The notes beneath the pieces were generated by a model. The model was not told where the DNA came from, did no database searches, and worked only from the letters and a program-made list of their open reading frames with translations. The translations under genes were made by a program, and so were the position numbers. A stretch of DNA of 64,000 nt from Metarhizium brunneum (taxonomy: Eukaryota > Ascomycota > Sordariomycetes > Hypocreales > Clavicipitaceae): the NCBI RefSeq assembly GCF_013426205.1, contig NC_089424.1:186001-250000 (forward strand), written 5' to 3'. Position 1 is the stretch's first letter. The number at the start of each line of letters is the position of its first letter. Shown in pieces: positions 1-11,346 of this stretch.

Positions 1-1323
1 ATTTGCGCAGCGAAGGATAACCACAGGGGGGTAACCCCGTCGGGATCCCTCATGAGAGCACCAATGCCACGGATCAGCTCGTCTTCAACCGCTCCTGTTC
101 CCATGTTCGAGGCGAGGAAATGCAGGTCGGGCAGGATCTCGAGCATTGCATTCTTATCCTGATCCCACTTTGCGCGGCTGGTCTTGCCCTTGGCACCAAG
201 CTCTTCATTATACCAGCCGAACTTGCCGTTGTAGTAGTTGATGACGACGGTGGGCGAAGTGCCCGTTGCATAACTAGTGAGAAGAGTGTTGGTGGTTGCC
301 AGACAGAGCTCGGCCAAATCGTAGGCTTGCAAGTTATAAGCATCACCTGGCTGCTTGTCACCTGGATCAATGCCATATAAATTGCACAATCCCATGAAGT
401 ACGTGGTGGCAAGTTCACCTGCTTCGCCGTCGTGCTTGCGGATTATGGGTGCGATTTCGTCTTCCATGCTGCGAGCGAGCTCAAAAGCCATGTTGGTTGC
501 AACAGCGGCGGCAGCCAGATCGAGACGATTTGCTTCGTAATCCGCCCACAGCGACTTGACCTCTTGCCTGAGGCGGCTATAGTCACCCAAAAGAGTGACA
601 AGAGCAAAGATGGCGTCCTCCATGGACTCGTCCTGTTCGACAGTATACTCCAAAACGGTTGCGGACTTGGGAGCAACATCTGGAGCGTTCAAGAATGATT
701 CGGATGGTGCGTACACTTGGAGAACGTCGAACATGTTCTTGAAAGCCTCTTGAGACTTCTCGCCAGCCTTTTCAGCTGCTTCGTCGGCGTTGAAGCTGCC
801 CGTCTCCATGAGGGGTTTCAGACAGTTGCGCACTTTTCAAGTACGCCGACAAAGAAAGAGTGTCGTACATCTGAGCCGGGCTCGATTTCGGCTCCACTGT
901 CAAGAAGCCGTTTCAAAAAGTTCTTGCGCACTGTCGACAGAAATATTAGTTTGCTGCATCCAAATGAGGGCCGTGACAGTCAATTCAAGTACCCCAAATA
1001 ACGCGCTCAAGGGCCACACTCAAGTCATGGGGAACCTTGACGGAATCTAACTTGGCGATATGGCTTGCCATGGGTTCAAAATCCCTGACCCTGATGATGC
1101 GAGAAGTCTTGTTGGCCAAGTTGCCTGGCTGAGGCTGGCCTGAAGCTTTAGCTTGTTTCCGAGCCTTGCCCTTCACTCTACCTGACTTGGCCAGTACATT
1201 GTTGGAGCTTGAAGCATTGTCTTGATAACCGTTGGCATTGGCCGTTTTGGCCAGCCAATTGGCTACAGAGTCTGTGTCAGCTTTGTACTGTTGATAAATA
1301 CTCTTCAGAGACGAGGGTAACAT
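1..1323 (-). pseudogene. DUF6604-domain protein, partial, with a one-base frame break
   Basis: The N-terminus has the form usual for fungal DUF6604 proteins: start, short loop, then YQQYKADTDSVANWLAKTA. I place the start at 1323 rather than at the upstream in-frame codon (1371) because family members begin with this MLP motif. Exon 1 is 993-1323. An intron with donor GTACTT and acceptor GACAG (931-992) joins it in phase to an exon beginning at 930, which continues with a family-typical VRKNFLKRLL stretch. At 834-837 (a run of four A on the coding strand) the frame is lost by one base. After it the family-like sequence resumes and stays open to the left edge of the window. Either a real frameshift or a homopolymer sequencing error explains this. 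The function of DUF6604 proteins is unknown. The C-terminal part lies outside the window. Confidence 0.65.
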
Positions 1324-1613
1324 GTTGGGCGATGGTCGTGAATGGTGCGAGGGGTGAAGTGCTCGAAGCAATGTCGACTTTTGCTTGGGGCACGTTGACC
1401 CAAGGGACCCTTGAATTATATGTCAACTGGTTGTCAAAAAGATACCAGACTTGACTTGACATATATCCCCTCTGGTGTGTTAAGGCTCCAGTAAGGTATT
1501 TGTAGGGATGTGTATCCAATGAGAAGACTTAAAGGGTACATATATCTACTAGTAAATTAGGTGACAGTAAAGGTTACTATAACAGGCTTAATACAAATTA
1601 CTACTTTATAATA

Positions 1614-1950
1614 TACAATTCAGACCCTGAAAGTTTAGCCATGTGTGACATCAGTCAGTGGGGCCAGCTGGCAGGTTATTTGCTAACAGCTGATAAAGTG
1701 GGGCCCTTTTTTTCCTTTGACAAAAATCGAGGAGCCTGCTCGGGCTGATAAGGCGATACAAGACAGATAAAAGAGATATTAATCCTAGTAAAAAGTACTA
1801 ATCTTGCTATAGATATTCTATAGGTTTTTTAGTACCTTTTACTCTACCTTAAGTACTATAAATTTTCTGGCAGACACCTTATTTGGCCTTTAGCCCTTGT
1901 AAGCTTTATCGGAAGTCACTGGTGGCTAAACTTACAGGGGTTAGATTGTA
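1614..1950. mobile_element. MITE-like element, family 1, copy 1
   Basis: The element is about 337 bases and has no coding capacity. Its imperfect terminal inverted repeats start CAATTCAGACCCTGAAAGTT on the left and read CAATCTAACCCCTGTAAGTT inward from the right. Both ends abut a TA dinucleotide, which suggests a Tc1/mariner-type target. The same ends occur at 3339-3645 and 43943-44239. This copy lies in the opposite orientation to the 3339-3645 copy. Confidence 0.75.
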
Positions 1951-2090
1951 AATCCTAGTAAAAAATACTAATCCTTCCACTATAATACCATGCTTTATTT
2001 CGTACCTTTTACCCCACTTTATATACTTTTGATTTCCTTGCAGATACCCTATTGGCCCCGTAGCCCCTGTAAGGTCCAACCCAAAAGTGG
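1951..2090. repeat. Partial tandem copy of the right half of MITE family 1
   Basis: Directly after copy 1, the sequence starting AATCCTAGTAAAAAATACTA repeats the right half of that element (1781-1950) with mismatches, including the internal ACCTTTTAC and GCCCCTGTAAGG blocks. It lacks the final inverted-repeat end, so it is a truncated duplicate. Confidence 0.6.
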
Positions 2091-2099
2091 GGCGTAGCA

Positions 2100-2980
2100 C
2101 GATTCCCTTCTCTAGCGTGTTTCTATTGGTGCCAAAATTTAACGGCCTGGCCCTGGCCTGTCATGCCAACGGTAAGCCCGCACAAGGCGGTGAAGCCAGT
2201 GCCGCTAGTGCCTGGCTAGTACCGGTTAGGGTTAGCGGCCCTATCGGCAGTTATGCAGCGTCTGGTAGACCGGACGAGACATCGACCAATTTCTTGCTTC
2301 CATCAAACTTGTCCCGGAAACTGTCAATTGACGACTAAACCAATGGCTTTGTGTGTTCCAGCGTGTGTGGTGAGCACATCCTTGCCCGGGTGGACTGCGA
2401 CTTTGAAGTCTGTAGTGGGGCTCTATGGGGGCCTGTAGCGGTGCCGGCACGGTGCCGGCACCGTAACAGAGGTGCCAAAAGGTGCCAAAAGGCCCTGAAG
2501 GCTAGTGCTGTTAGGTGCTGTGTGGTGCCGTGAGGTGCCGTAAAGTGCCAAAAGTGCCTAAAATTTAAGGCTAATATTTTTTATATAATAATTAATTATA
2601 AGCTTTTTAATTAATTAATTATAATTATTATAATAATTATATATAAAGCTTAATTTATAATTTATAAAGTTATATATTTAATTTTTATAAATATTTTTTT
2701 TTATATTTTATAAAAAGCTTTATAAATTACTTATTAATTAATATTATATAAATTAATATTATATAATATTAAGTATATTTTTTTTAATATATATAATAAT
2801 TTTTAATATTTTTTAATATTTTTTAATATTTTTTTAATATTTTTTTAATATTATACTAGTACTTTACCTATACCTAGCCGGTATTATACCCCTACCGTGT
2901 AAAATTATAGCACCGTGCCATAGCTTTTTACGGTGCCATTATTATACTGGATTTTTAACACGGTACCAAGGCCTCGCAGG
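2100..2980. repeat. GGTGCC-rich repetitive stretch enclosing an A/T tract
   Basis: GGTGCC, GGTGCCG and their complement recur between about 2448 and 2560 and again between about 2910 and 2970. An A/T-only core lies between the two blocks. The outer edges carry GGGGCCTG (about 2432) and GGGGCCTA (about 2975), a possible 8-base target duplication. No convincing reading frame or family match is visible, so the element type is unknown. Confidence 0.4.
2565..2862. other. Almost pure A/T tract of about 300 bases
   Basis: Only a handful of G or C bases occur here. There are many TTAATTAATT and TTTTTAATATT units. Such tracts are typical of RIP-mutated or non-genic islands in ascomycete genomes. No gene is present. 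Confidence 0.8.
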
Positions 2981-3338
2981 GGCCTACCACTGGAGCTCTC
3001 TGCCATGTTTGGCCTTCTATTCGGCGCGCATAGTCTTGCGGATGATGGCACATGGGACTTTGTGGTTGCCGTGAGGGCATGTGTTTTGTCTTCCACTCTT
3101 TGACAGTAGGTGTTGTGGAGGACTTTTTATACAAGTCGACATCTACCCATTTGTTGCGCGCCTGTCGGTAGGCCTCGTGGTCATCTTCTTGCCTCTTTCG
3201 TTGCCATCTTTGACCAAGTTGTTGGACCTCTGTACAGACATCTGTTGTAAGGAGTCACGCGATCCGGCGCTACCCGGCCAACTTGAGCGCAATTAAAAGC
3301 CCTATATAAACAGGCCATTCAAATATCCACAAATAGTT

Positions 3339-3645
3339 TACAATCCAACCCCTGTAAGTTTAGCCACCAGTAACCTCTGATGGAGCTTGCAGGGGCTAAG
3401 GGCCCAATAAGGTGCCTGTAAAAAAATAGGCAGTACATGTAGTAGAGTAAAAGGTACTAAAAAGATTATATAAGCTTTATAGAAGAATTAGTATTCTCTA
3501 CTAGGGTTTATATCCCTTTTATTCTTCTTGTGTCGCTCTAACAGTTTTTCTGATAGCCTACTCTGGCAGCTGTTAGCGAATAACCTGACAGCTGGCCCCA
3601 CACACTGATGTCACACATGGCTAAACATTCAGGGGATATATTGTA
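3339..3645. mobile_element. MITE-like element, family 1, copy 2
   Basis: The element is about 307 bases and is bounded by TA. Its ends start CAATCCAACCCCTGTAAGTT on the left and CAATATATCCCCTGAATGTT inward from the right. The inside aligns over most of its length with copy 1 read on the other strand, including the blocks GTGTGACATCAG and GGGGCCAGCTG. It has no coding capacity. Confidence 0.75.
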
Positions 3646-3775
3646 AGCTAATTACTACCAACGCTAATCCCCTCTCAACCACATTCCTGCATTCTTCATC
3701 GAATCCAGCGATTGAGCGAGGCGATGGGTTGGACCACGGGCTGGATGCCTCGAGGCCTGCGTCCATCATGACGTT

Positions 3776-4489
3776 TTACCGCCCGTTTTCTTGTGCCAGA
3801 TTGCCATCTGTTCCGCAAGCAAAGTCTCTCTGATGATCGACGACGCTGGTTCCCGCGGCCCTTGTGAGGCGGCGGAATCGTTCCTTTATTCTCGCCAGGG
3901 ATTTTCGAAGCGATGGATCTTCCGGGAAGAGAGCAAGCCAGACTCCGAAATCATGAAGATTTTCCACATTTGATATCATCTGGTCTGCTTTGGACAATGG
4001 TATGCCACTGTCTGGCCAAGCCAACGCTTCCAATTCCATGTTGGGTATTGTGTTTGAGTCCGTGAGGGATGTCGGCGAAAGCAGCACGTCACTACTGCTG
4101 CACCGGTCGGGTTGTACCACGGACCCGAGAGCATGTCCCTCACAATGCTCCAGATCCATATTTGTTCTGGGCAGAGTCAGTTCTTCTAGAGCAAACGACG
4201 ACGCCGTGTGTGCCATGCCGTGTGCCGCAAAACTTGGATCATGGTAATCGTGGCGCATCCGTCCCTGCGCGCCGTTTTGGTGGTGAGCTTCTACGGCAAG
4301 GCGGCTCATGCCTGCCCACTCATCCGATGACGGAGGGCTCAGCACACTGGGCAAATCGAGACTGGCTCTCGGAAAGGTTGAGACAGCCGGCTCAGCGGAT
4401 GATGGCGCACCGCTGAAACCCAGCGGCATCGGACATGGAGCGGATGAGGAAGCAGCATGGCCAACCCTTTCATGCGGCATGTTGAACAT
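3776..4489 (-). CDS. Hypothetical protein, unrecognised
   Basis: This is an open frame of 237 codons, rich in Ser, Pro and Ala in the first two thirds and therefore probably disordered. The last third is a short charged helical stretch with basic residues (about residues 170-215) ending in KERFRRLTRAAG. The frame is open upstream of the ATG to a stop about 40 bases away and has a possible splice acceptor there, so the N-terminus may lie in an unseen exon. I recognise no domain. Length and composition are compatible with a regulatory protein fragment, but a chance frame cannot be excluded. Confidence 0.35.
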   Translation of the reverse strand: MFNMPHERVGHAASSSAPCPMPLGFSGAPSSAEPAVSTFPRASLDLPSVLSPPSSDEWAGMSRLAVEAHHQNGAQGRMRHDYHDPSFAAHGMAHTASSFALEELTLPRTNMDLEHCEGHALGSVVQPDRCSSSDVLLSPTSLTDSNTIPNMELEALAWPDSGIPLSKADQMISNVENLHDFGVWLALFPEDPSLRKSLARIKERFRRLTRAAGTSVVDHQRDFACGTDGNLAQENGR

Positions 4490-5829
4490 GTGCCGGGCCT
4501 TGTTTCTCTTGCCTGGAACCTTTCAGCTTCTTTGTACGCTTTGTGAGTCAAGTTTGCTTACGGAAGCGACGTTGTGAGTCTCTGTTTTGCAGCTGTCGTT
4601 TGGTGCTTCTTGATGCATCTGCCATTGCCGTGTTGGAGCAGGGTGCAAGCCAACATGGCCTCACCACTTCCACAACCTGCCGCACAGGGAAATATATGGG
4701 TTGTGGCCAGGGCAAACAGAGGCTTGGTTTCCATTTAGGTTGGCGTGGGTGTTTCGGATTCCTGTCGATGAATGTTCCGTCATCATGACTGACTCTGACT
4801 GTCACCTTTTTGTGGCTTGAATTCGCATCCTATTTAGACTTGACAACTACCGTCACGAAATGACACGCTGCAGACCGAGGTAACCCAAAGGAGTGCTTTT
4901 CAGCCCGCCACCGTGCAGATGCAGAGGCGGATGTAGAGGACGGAGTAGTATTCGAGCAGAACTGCCCCCGTCTGTGATGAAATGCATCTGTTCATCTTCA
5001 TGGCAGCAAGCACCCACAAACAAGAGCCAGTACCGAGTAGAGACGGCTCTGTCTGTATATCACTACTCTTCGGGCTCACCCAGTGTCTCGTAAGAGAAAT
5101 ACTCATTGGTTGTCGACGCCCTTGTTGGGTTGTGCGAATGCAACATGCTGCGTCCATGGGCGTGCGGGGAACTACCAATTGCCGCTGGGCAGACCCGACT
5201 GATCCCGTTTGCTTAGCTGATGACGTCCTTGGCTCTGTGACGGCCTGAGATGCTTGTTGCAACTGAGGTTGCGAAGGAGCCGTCAATCCACGTATCGCCG
5301 GGTTGCTGTGGCCTGCGTGCCGCGGACAAGCCCACGCATTGCCCTCACAAAACACATTGAGCTACACCAGAGCGTGGCCATGTCTTCAAGCAAGTCAGAG
5401 ACAGAGAATGTAAGTTTGCCGTTGGGAGGTCCTCTCCCTCCCAGCAGTTCTCCATGACGTGGTGCCACTGAATCTGTAGGAGGAGCAGAGAGCAGCCGTC
5501 TCGTTGTTCGCTACAGAAGCGCAAGGTTCACATGGCCAGCACAGGCAATTACTTGTAAGGAGCAGTGCCTTCTGTCTCGAGCGGCTCTTTACTATTTGTC
5601 AAATATATCTGGTACTGCGACACACCCTGCTGGAGAATCGAAGGCCATCTTGCGTGCCTTGTGTTGGCATGCCTTGGTTGTCCGCGCAGTGGAAGCAACT
5701 GTGTTTTGCTTAAATTATAAGCCACCAAACATCTAGCGAAAGACTGACACGTCTGAATGGGTCCCTCCGACGCGACCACGCATTGAAAAGAACCCACCGT
5801 TGACCCCCGAGTCGGCTGTCGACGATTGT
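4490..5829. other. No supported gene
   Basis: Several short frames overlap on both strands, the longest being 151 codons on the minus strand at 4900-5355. None shows a recognisable family, a signal peptide or a consistent splice pattern. A missing 5' exon of the 3776-4489 frame could lie here. Confidence 0.4.
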
Positions 5830-8275
5830 CGTGGCCAGAGATGGCTTCCCCATCCCCAGGAGCTGGTCGCGGTGGCTCATCACGAGGCCTTTGGGTCTGC
5901 CATTCAAGGGTGTCGTGACGACTTTACTTTCCCCGTGAAATTTGAAAGAATCCATGTCTTGTTTGCCATCATTCCGGCAACCATCTTCATCGCCGCGTGT
6001 CCACCAAGTCCAGGGCATTATTTATCTCGTCGTCGGCTCTACCGTTTGCTTCCGCCGTCCGTGCGATGCCCCCCTCGTGACTGGAACATACGCCATCGAC
6101 TAGGCCGTCCATCTTGCTCAACGGTTTTCTGTGCCTTGTCATCATCCTGGATATCGGCCAAACCCGTACCCTGTCGTTGGCTTCATCCCGCTCTGACGAG
6201 GCTGCCTTCTCCCGGCTGTTTACCACCTCCGTGGCCCTAAAGGCCGTCATTATTGTTCTCAAGTCATGGAAAAAGGCTAAATGAGTTCGCTGGGACAGAA
6301 ATAAGCACAGTCCTGAGGAGACGGCTGGCGTATTTGGTCTTGGTGCTCTTGCATGGCTTAACCCGCTCTTGTTGACAGGATACAAGAAGAGATTGACCCT
6401 AGATGACCTGTACCCGCTCGATTCCAACTTGGCATCGGAGCATCTGCAGGTCAATTACCCTAGTGCTGCCTGTGTCGGCAGTTTGCGCAGTAGCCCTGGG
6501 AAACGTTACGGTCTGGCCAGAGCGCTGATGAAATCGCTCTCTATCCCTCTCCTCCTCCCTGTTTTGACTGCCAGCGTCGTTGGACAAATCAAGAACATCA
6601 AGATTTCGTATTTTCAGTCTCAAGATTGAGAAGGCCTGGACTTCAATATCGTCAGAGGATACGGAACCTGGAGCTGTGCATACGGCGTCCTAGCCAAAAT
6701 CCACCACAAAACCGGACACATCCAGCTGTATAGAACAGACAATGCGAATGATTGGGGACTTCACGGTATACCGCCATTACATTTTTCGCATTGGCGCCGC
6801 ATCCATTGTGGGCTGCGCTGTCTGTGGCCTAGGTTGCGGCTTTTTTACCAACTTCAACAACATATGGCTGAAGTTCTGGTCTGTCGACATCTCAACTGAA
6901 CATCCCAAGTACCCCGATTCCTTCTACCTAGGACTATACGCTTGTTTTCAGTTTTCCCGTCTTTTATATCTTCTCATGTTGTGGTTGATATGCTTCATGA
7001 CAGTCGCTAAAATTGTCGGCGCTCGCCTCCACAAGAAGACTCCTTGCACAGTGATGAGCGCGCCGCTGCGGTTCTTTACAGCTACTGACAACGGCGCCGT
7101 GACCAACATCTTTTCTCAAGATTTAACTCTTATATACGGGCACATCCAGGGGTCTCTGGTCGATTTTGCCATCTACATGTTTTCTTGTTTGGGAATGGCA
7201 GCCGTTGTTGCCACGTCTTCACCACTCCTCGCGACTACATACCCCTTCTTTGCCATAATCCCTCACATCATACAGAAGTTCTATCTTCGGACGTCTCGGC
7301 AAGTTCGGCTCCTCAACTTGGAAGCAAAAAAGCCCACTATAGTTAGTTCCGTTCCGTTAGTCCAACCAGTCACATTCCTACTAGGACATAGCACGCACTT
7401 TATGGATTCAATCAAAGGCATTGCGACTTTCCTGGCCTTTGGGTAGATCCAAGACGGAATAAAGGTCAAGAATGGACTTTACCGGCGCTAGTCTAGTCAC
7501 TGTTTTACTGTTCGGTGAGAATCTTTTGCGCATAGTTCAAACCTACGCCACGCTTGAAACCTCTATTCCCGCTGTTAGCCGCCTAAAGAGGTTTGGCAAG
7601 AAAGTCCCGGCTGAAAGTCAAGAGGGCGTCAGTGTCATGGTTTCAGCAGTGTGGCCTACAAGGAGTGTTATCAAGATCAATGGCGTTTCTGCTTCCTATG
7701 TGTAAGGTACCCATAGGGTGTGTACATCTTCGGAATCGCACAAAGACAACATAACTAATAATATTGCCGACAGTGGAGAGACAGCAGTAACGACAATCCC
7801 ACCCATTCCTGTCATCTTGCTCTCAAAGATCTGACACCTTGTATTTCAGAGGGCGAGAAGGTGGCAATATGCGGCCGAACAGGAAGGCAATCTGACCCTC
7901 TTTTGTTTCGACGACCATATATTTACTTACATTTCGTGTGTCCTGACAAAGGTAATTCTTCGACCATCTTGCTCTCGCTGCGTCTGCTTAATCCTCTGCC
8001 ATCTTGCGCCGAAAACATCACAATTGATGAAGTTCCCCTTCACAACTCGTCGGCGCATCATCTCGGTATCCCAAAAGTCAGTGTTCTTGCCAGATGGCTG
8101 GCACATCTTTCAAAAACAACATGGACCCTTTTGGTCTATCCAACGAAGAACAATGCCGCATTGTCCTTGAAACGGTCAAGCTTTGGTCAGTTGTCTGCCA
8201 GAATGGGGGTCTTGGCACCTAAAACGTGTCGCGGTACTCCTATCAACTCATGTAGAGCTTGAGCCTATATTAAAA
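5830..8275 (+). pseudogene. Decayed ABC-C (MRP-type) multidrug transporter gene
   Basis: Fragments of a fungal full-size ABC-C transporter occur in the correct order but in changing frames. The N-terminal start block (GCRDDFTFPVKFE) is at about 5885-5990. The end of the first membrane domain and the linker (WDRNKHSPEET, LNPLLLTGYKK) are at about 6150-6626. The second membrane domain is at 6742-7446 and 7472-7705. The second nucleotide-binding domain is at 7840-8262. The first frame has no ATG at its expected start. Two Trp codons have become stops (TGA at 6282, TAG at 7444). Walker A is split after GRTG by about 55 extra bases, and its Lys is replaced by Asn where the sequence resumes. Most of membrane domain 1 and all of the first nucleotide-binding domain are deleted. 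No transporter can be made. Confidence 0.88.
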
Positions 8276-8484
8276 GTCTGCCTCCAAAGTCCTTCAAACC
8301 ATTGGGCTTATATTTATACGCTGTATGTGCCGGATTTGCTCACTCGCAGCGCCAAGTACGTACCTTGTATTAGAGACAATAGTTTATTATTGGGGCCTAG
8401 TCAATACATGTCTAGCCGGAAGTAAGGGCTGTGGTCTTTGGGAGATATAACAAAGCAACGAAAATATGCACAAAGGCACCTCAA

Positions 8485-8507
8485 TTTTTTTTTGTTTTTT
8501 TTTTTTT
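8485..8507 (+). repeat. Poly-T tract
   Basis: This is a run of T interrupted by one G, between the ABC transporter relic and the P450 gene. The rest of 8276-8903 shows no supported gene. Confidence 0.8.
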
Positions 8508-8903
8508 GACTGCAGGGAGAATGAACTTGCTGAATTCCACATGATGCTGATGAATAATGCACAGCCATGCTGCGGTGTTCTACACCGACCCAACTGATAG
8601 GTGGTGTATCACCAGTAAAATGACGCTGGTTGCATGTCAATGCATCAAAAACAAGGCATAGTGACATGTCAAGTCAATATTGTGCTTGGTCCAACAAACC
8701 CCGCCGGACCTGTTGGCCCGAGGTGAACTTGACATGTGTGGTCTGGTACATTCTGGTATGCTGTGAACAGTCAGCACCGCCTGCATGGACACCTCCTCTC
8801 TTTCTTCAATTTCTGACGATTGTCTGGCAGAATTGGACAGAGCCTGATCTTCTCTAGGCGTCTTGACTGCTACGGCCGCGTCCATCTTCTTACTACGTCT
8901 AGC

Positions 8904-10709
8904 ATGGCGTTGGATATCAGTTGGCCCATGGTATTGGGAGCGACTGTCGCGTACCTTGCGACCGTGGCGTCGTATCGCCTGTTTCTTCATCCTCTGGCTC
9001 GCTTTCCTGGCCCCAAACTGGCAGCTATATCGCGCTGGTATGAGGCGTACTATGATGTTGTCCTGGGCGGACAATACACGGCAAAGATTGCAGAATTACA
9101 TGGAGAATACGGTAGGTCTGCAATTTTCAATCCCTTCCATGGACCCCAGAAACATTAAACTGACCCATCGCCCTGGTCAGGCCCAATCATTCGAATCAGC
9201 CCGTACGAACTGCACGTCGCCGATGCCAAGTTTTTCGACACGCTCTATCGCATGGAGGGACGTTGGGACAAATATTCGTGGACATACGATGCTTTCGGGG
9301 CCAAGGGCTCAACGGTATTTTGCTCAGGTATCACATTTTGCCAGCCATTGCACGTGTAGATTGGTATCGCCAACATTCCTCGTTTGCAGATCATCATGTC
9401 CACAAAGCCCGTCGTCGAGCCATTGCACCATTCTTCTCCAAAGCCAACGTCGTTGACCGCCAAGCTTTGCTGCACAGAAATGTTGGCAAACTTTGCCGGC
9501 GCCTCTCCGACCTCTCGGGAACCGCCGTCAACCTAGGCGAGGCCATCAGCGCCTTCACCCGAGACAATGCCAACGAATACATTATTGGCAAAGCATATAA
9601 TGAGCTTGACCTGGAGGACTTTGGCATTGGGTTGTCCGTCGCGTCACAAGGAGCTGGCGTGTTCTGGCGCACGACCAAGCATATCCGCTGGTTTGGTCCT
9701 GCCTTGCGAGCCATGCCTGTTGGCTGGGCCATGAAGATGGCTGATGAACGCACAAAGGCCTTTCTTCGATATATCCAGGCAAGTTAAACTACGACGACCT
9801 GCAGAACAAGCCGTGGTCTCTCGCTTGCGTCTCATTTGCTCATCACTGACTCCAACAGCAATCCGAACAAGACACGCGAGACACCCTGGCTGCTGAAGCA
9901 TCGTCCTCTCCCGGCGCCGAGGTCCAGAACACCATGGTCCACGCAATTGTCAAGTCTGACCTTCCATCCGCTGAGAAAAGCTTTGAGCGCATCCATGAAG
10001 AAGTGGCCACCGTCACCGGAGCTGGTTTCGAAACGTCGGCAAACGCCCTGAGACTGATACTCTTCCACGTTTACACGAATGACGCGATTCTCGGACGACT
10101 CCGAGAGGAAATCTCGTCGTTAACTACCGAGTCCTCTGGGCCCATTACTCTGAGACAACTGGAGCAGCTCCCATACCTTACGGGTGTTCTAACGGAGGGC
10201 CTGCGCCTAAGCCCTGGAGTCGCCTCGAGAGCAGCCAGAATCACCGACAAGGACCTCGCCTACAACGACTGGTGTATTCCTGCAGGCACGCCCGTCGGAA
10301 TGACTACTATATTGATTCACACCGATCAAAATTTGTACCCCGATCCAATGTGCTTCAACCCCGATCGATGGATAGATCAAGGTGCCGGGAAAGCAGCCGT
10401 CACCAAGTTTGCGCCTTTTTCCCGCGGAACAAGGATTTGCCTCGGCATGCAGTGAGTCTCACTCTTCTCCTTGGCACAGCCGCCCTCCCTTGGGTATTTG
10501 TACCTTTTGTTGGATTGGCTGACGCAGTGATACGACGCAGCCTGGCCTGGGCAGAGATGTACCTTGTTCTCGCGGCTCTAGTTCAGAGGTTTTCCTTCAC
10601 CATCGAGGGTGTCGCAGCCAGTGACTTTGAATTGGAAAAGGACAATTTTGGCATCGGTACCAAGGCTGGGTGTAATCTGATGGCTCGTGTCGACCCATAC
10701 GAAGGCTGA
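8904..10709 (+). CDS. Cytochrome P450 monooxygenase (trichodiene-oxygenase-like, CYP58 type)
   Basis: Five exons (8904-9111, 9181-9327, 9390-9778, 9859-10451, 10541-10709) give 501 residues with all phases consistent. A membrane anchor occupies about residues 5-25 and is followed by the proline-rich hinge RFPGPK. The I-helix has GAGFETSA (AGxxT), the K-helix has EGLR (ExxR), and FNPDRW is present. The haem loop FSRGTRICLGM places the ligand Cys at about residue 442. The enzyme should therefore be active at the ER membrane with a P450 reductase partner. The N-terminal half (RWYEAYYDVV, GPIIRISPYELHV, RWDKYSWTYDAFGAK) resembles the trichodiene oxygenase group, but the substrate cannot be inferred. 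Intron 3 uses a GC donor (GCAAGT at 9779). The gene may belong to the biosynthetic region to its right. Confidence 0.9.
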
Positions 10710-11346
10710 TGTTGCCCCATCTTACTGTTGCATCATGCATGATTTGCCTGCGTAGTATTTGATCGCCCGACAGAGTGCAGACTTCTCTGTAGTAGTGTTG
10801 AACATTCTACTTCGCACATGCGGGGGATACATACAGTCGCATCGGGGTAAGCAAAGGGACATGGAGCAAGACACTATAGCCTAATGAATACACATGTAGT
10901 CTTACCTGCCTGGATCTTCGTCCCATTGAGCGACGTCTAGCCTTGTCGACCGTGGATCTCGCTGCACGGCGTCTTACATGCAGCCTGGTAGTGCACGGCT
11001 CGTGCAGTAGTTTGCTCATGGAATGTTGCCTGGAGGATTCGTTGGTCCTCAGCTGGACCAACGAGATCAGCCCGAGGCCGACCGGATGCTTCCCATGCTG
11101 CAGAGGCAGCGAACAAGATTTGTATTCTGTCCGGTAGTACATTGAGATACGTCTGCGGTACATTCGTCCACATTGGGGGCGAAAAGAGAAATAAGCGTAC
11201 ATCACGTCCATGGTTCAAATGTACAAAGAGACGATGAGTCAGGTATTTCGACCATGATGAGAATACGTGCTGGCGATTTATGGACGGTCAGACTGCTGTG
11301 CTCCCAGAAGTCGTCGCTTTCCACCTTCATTTCGCGCCGTCATACC
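10710..11346. other. Intergenic, nothing recognised
   Basis: This stretch holds the 3' end of the P450 gene and the promoter side of the rhodopsin-fold gene. Overlapping short frames on both strands show no family features. Confidence 0.5.

Noticed and set aside
5987..6454. Minus-strand frame of 155 codons
   Set aside because: It is antisense to the ABC transporter relic, whose plus-strand blocks explain the sequence.
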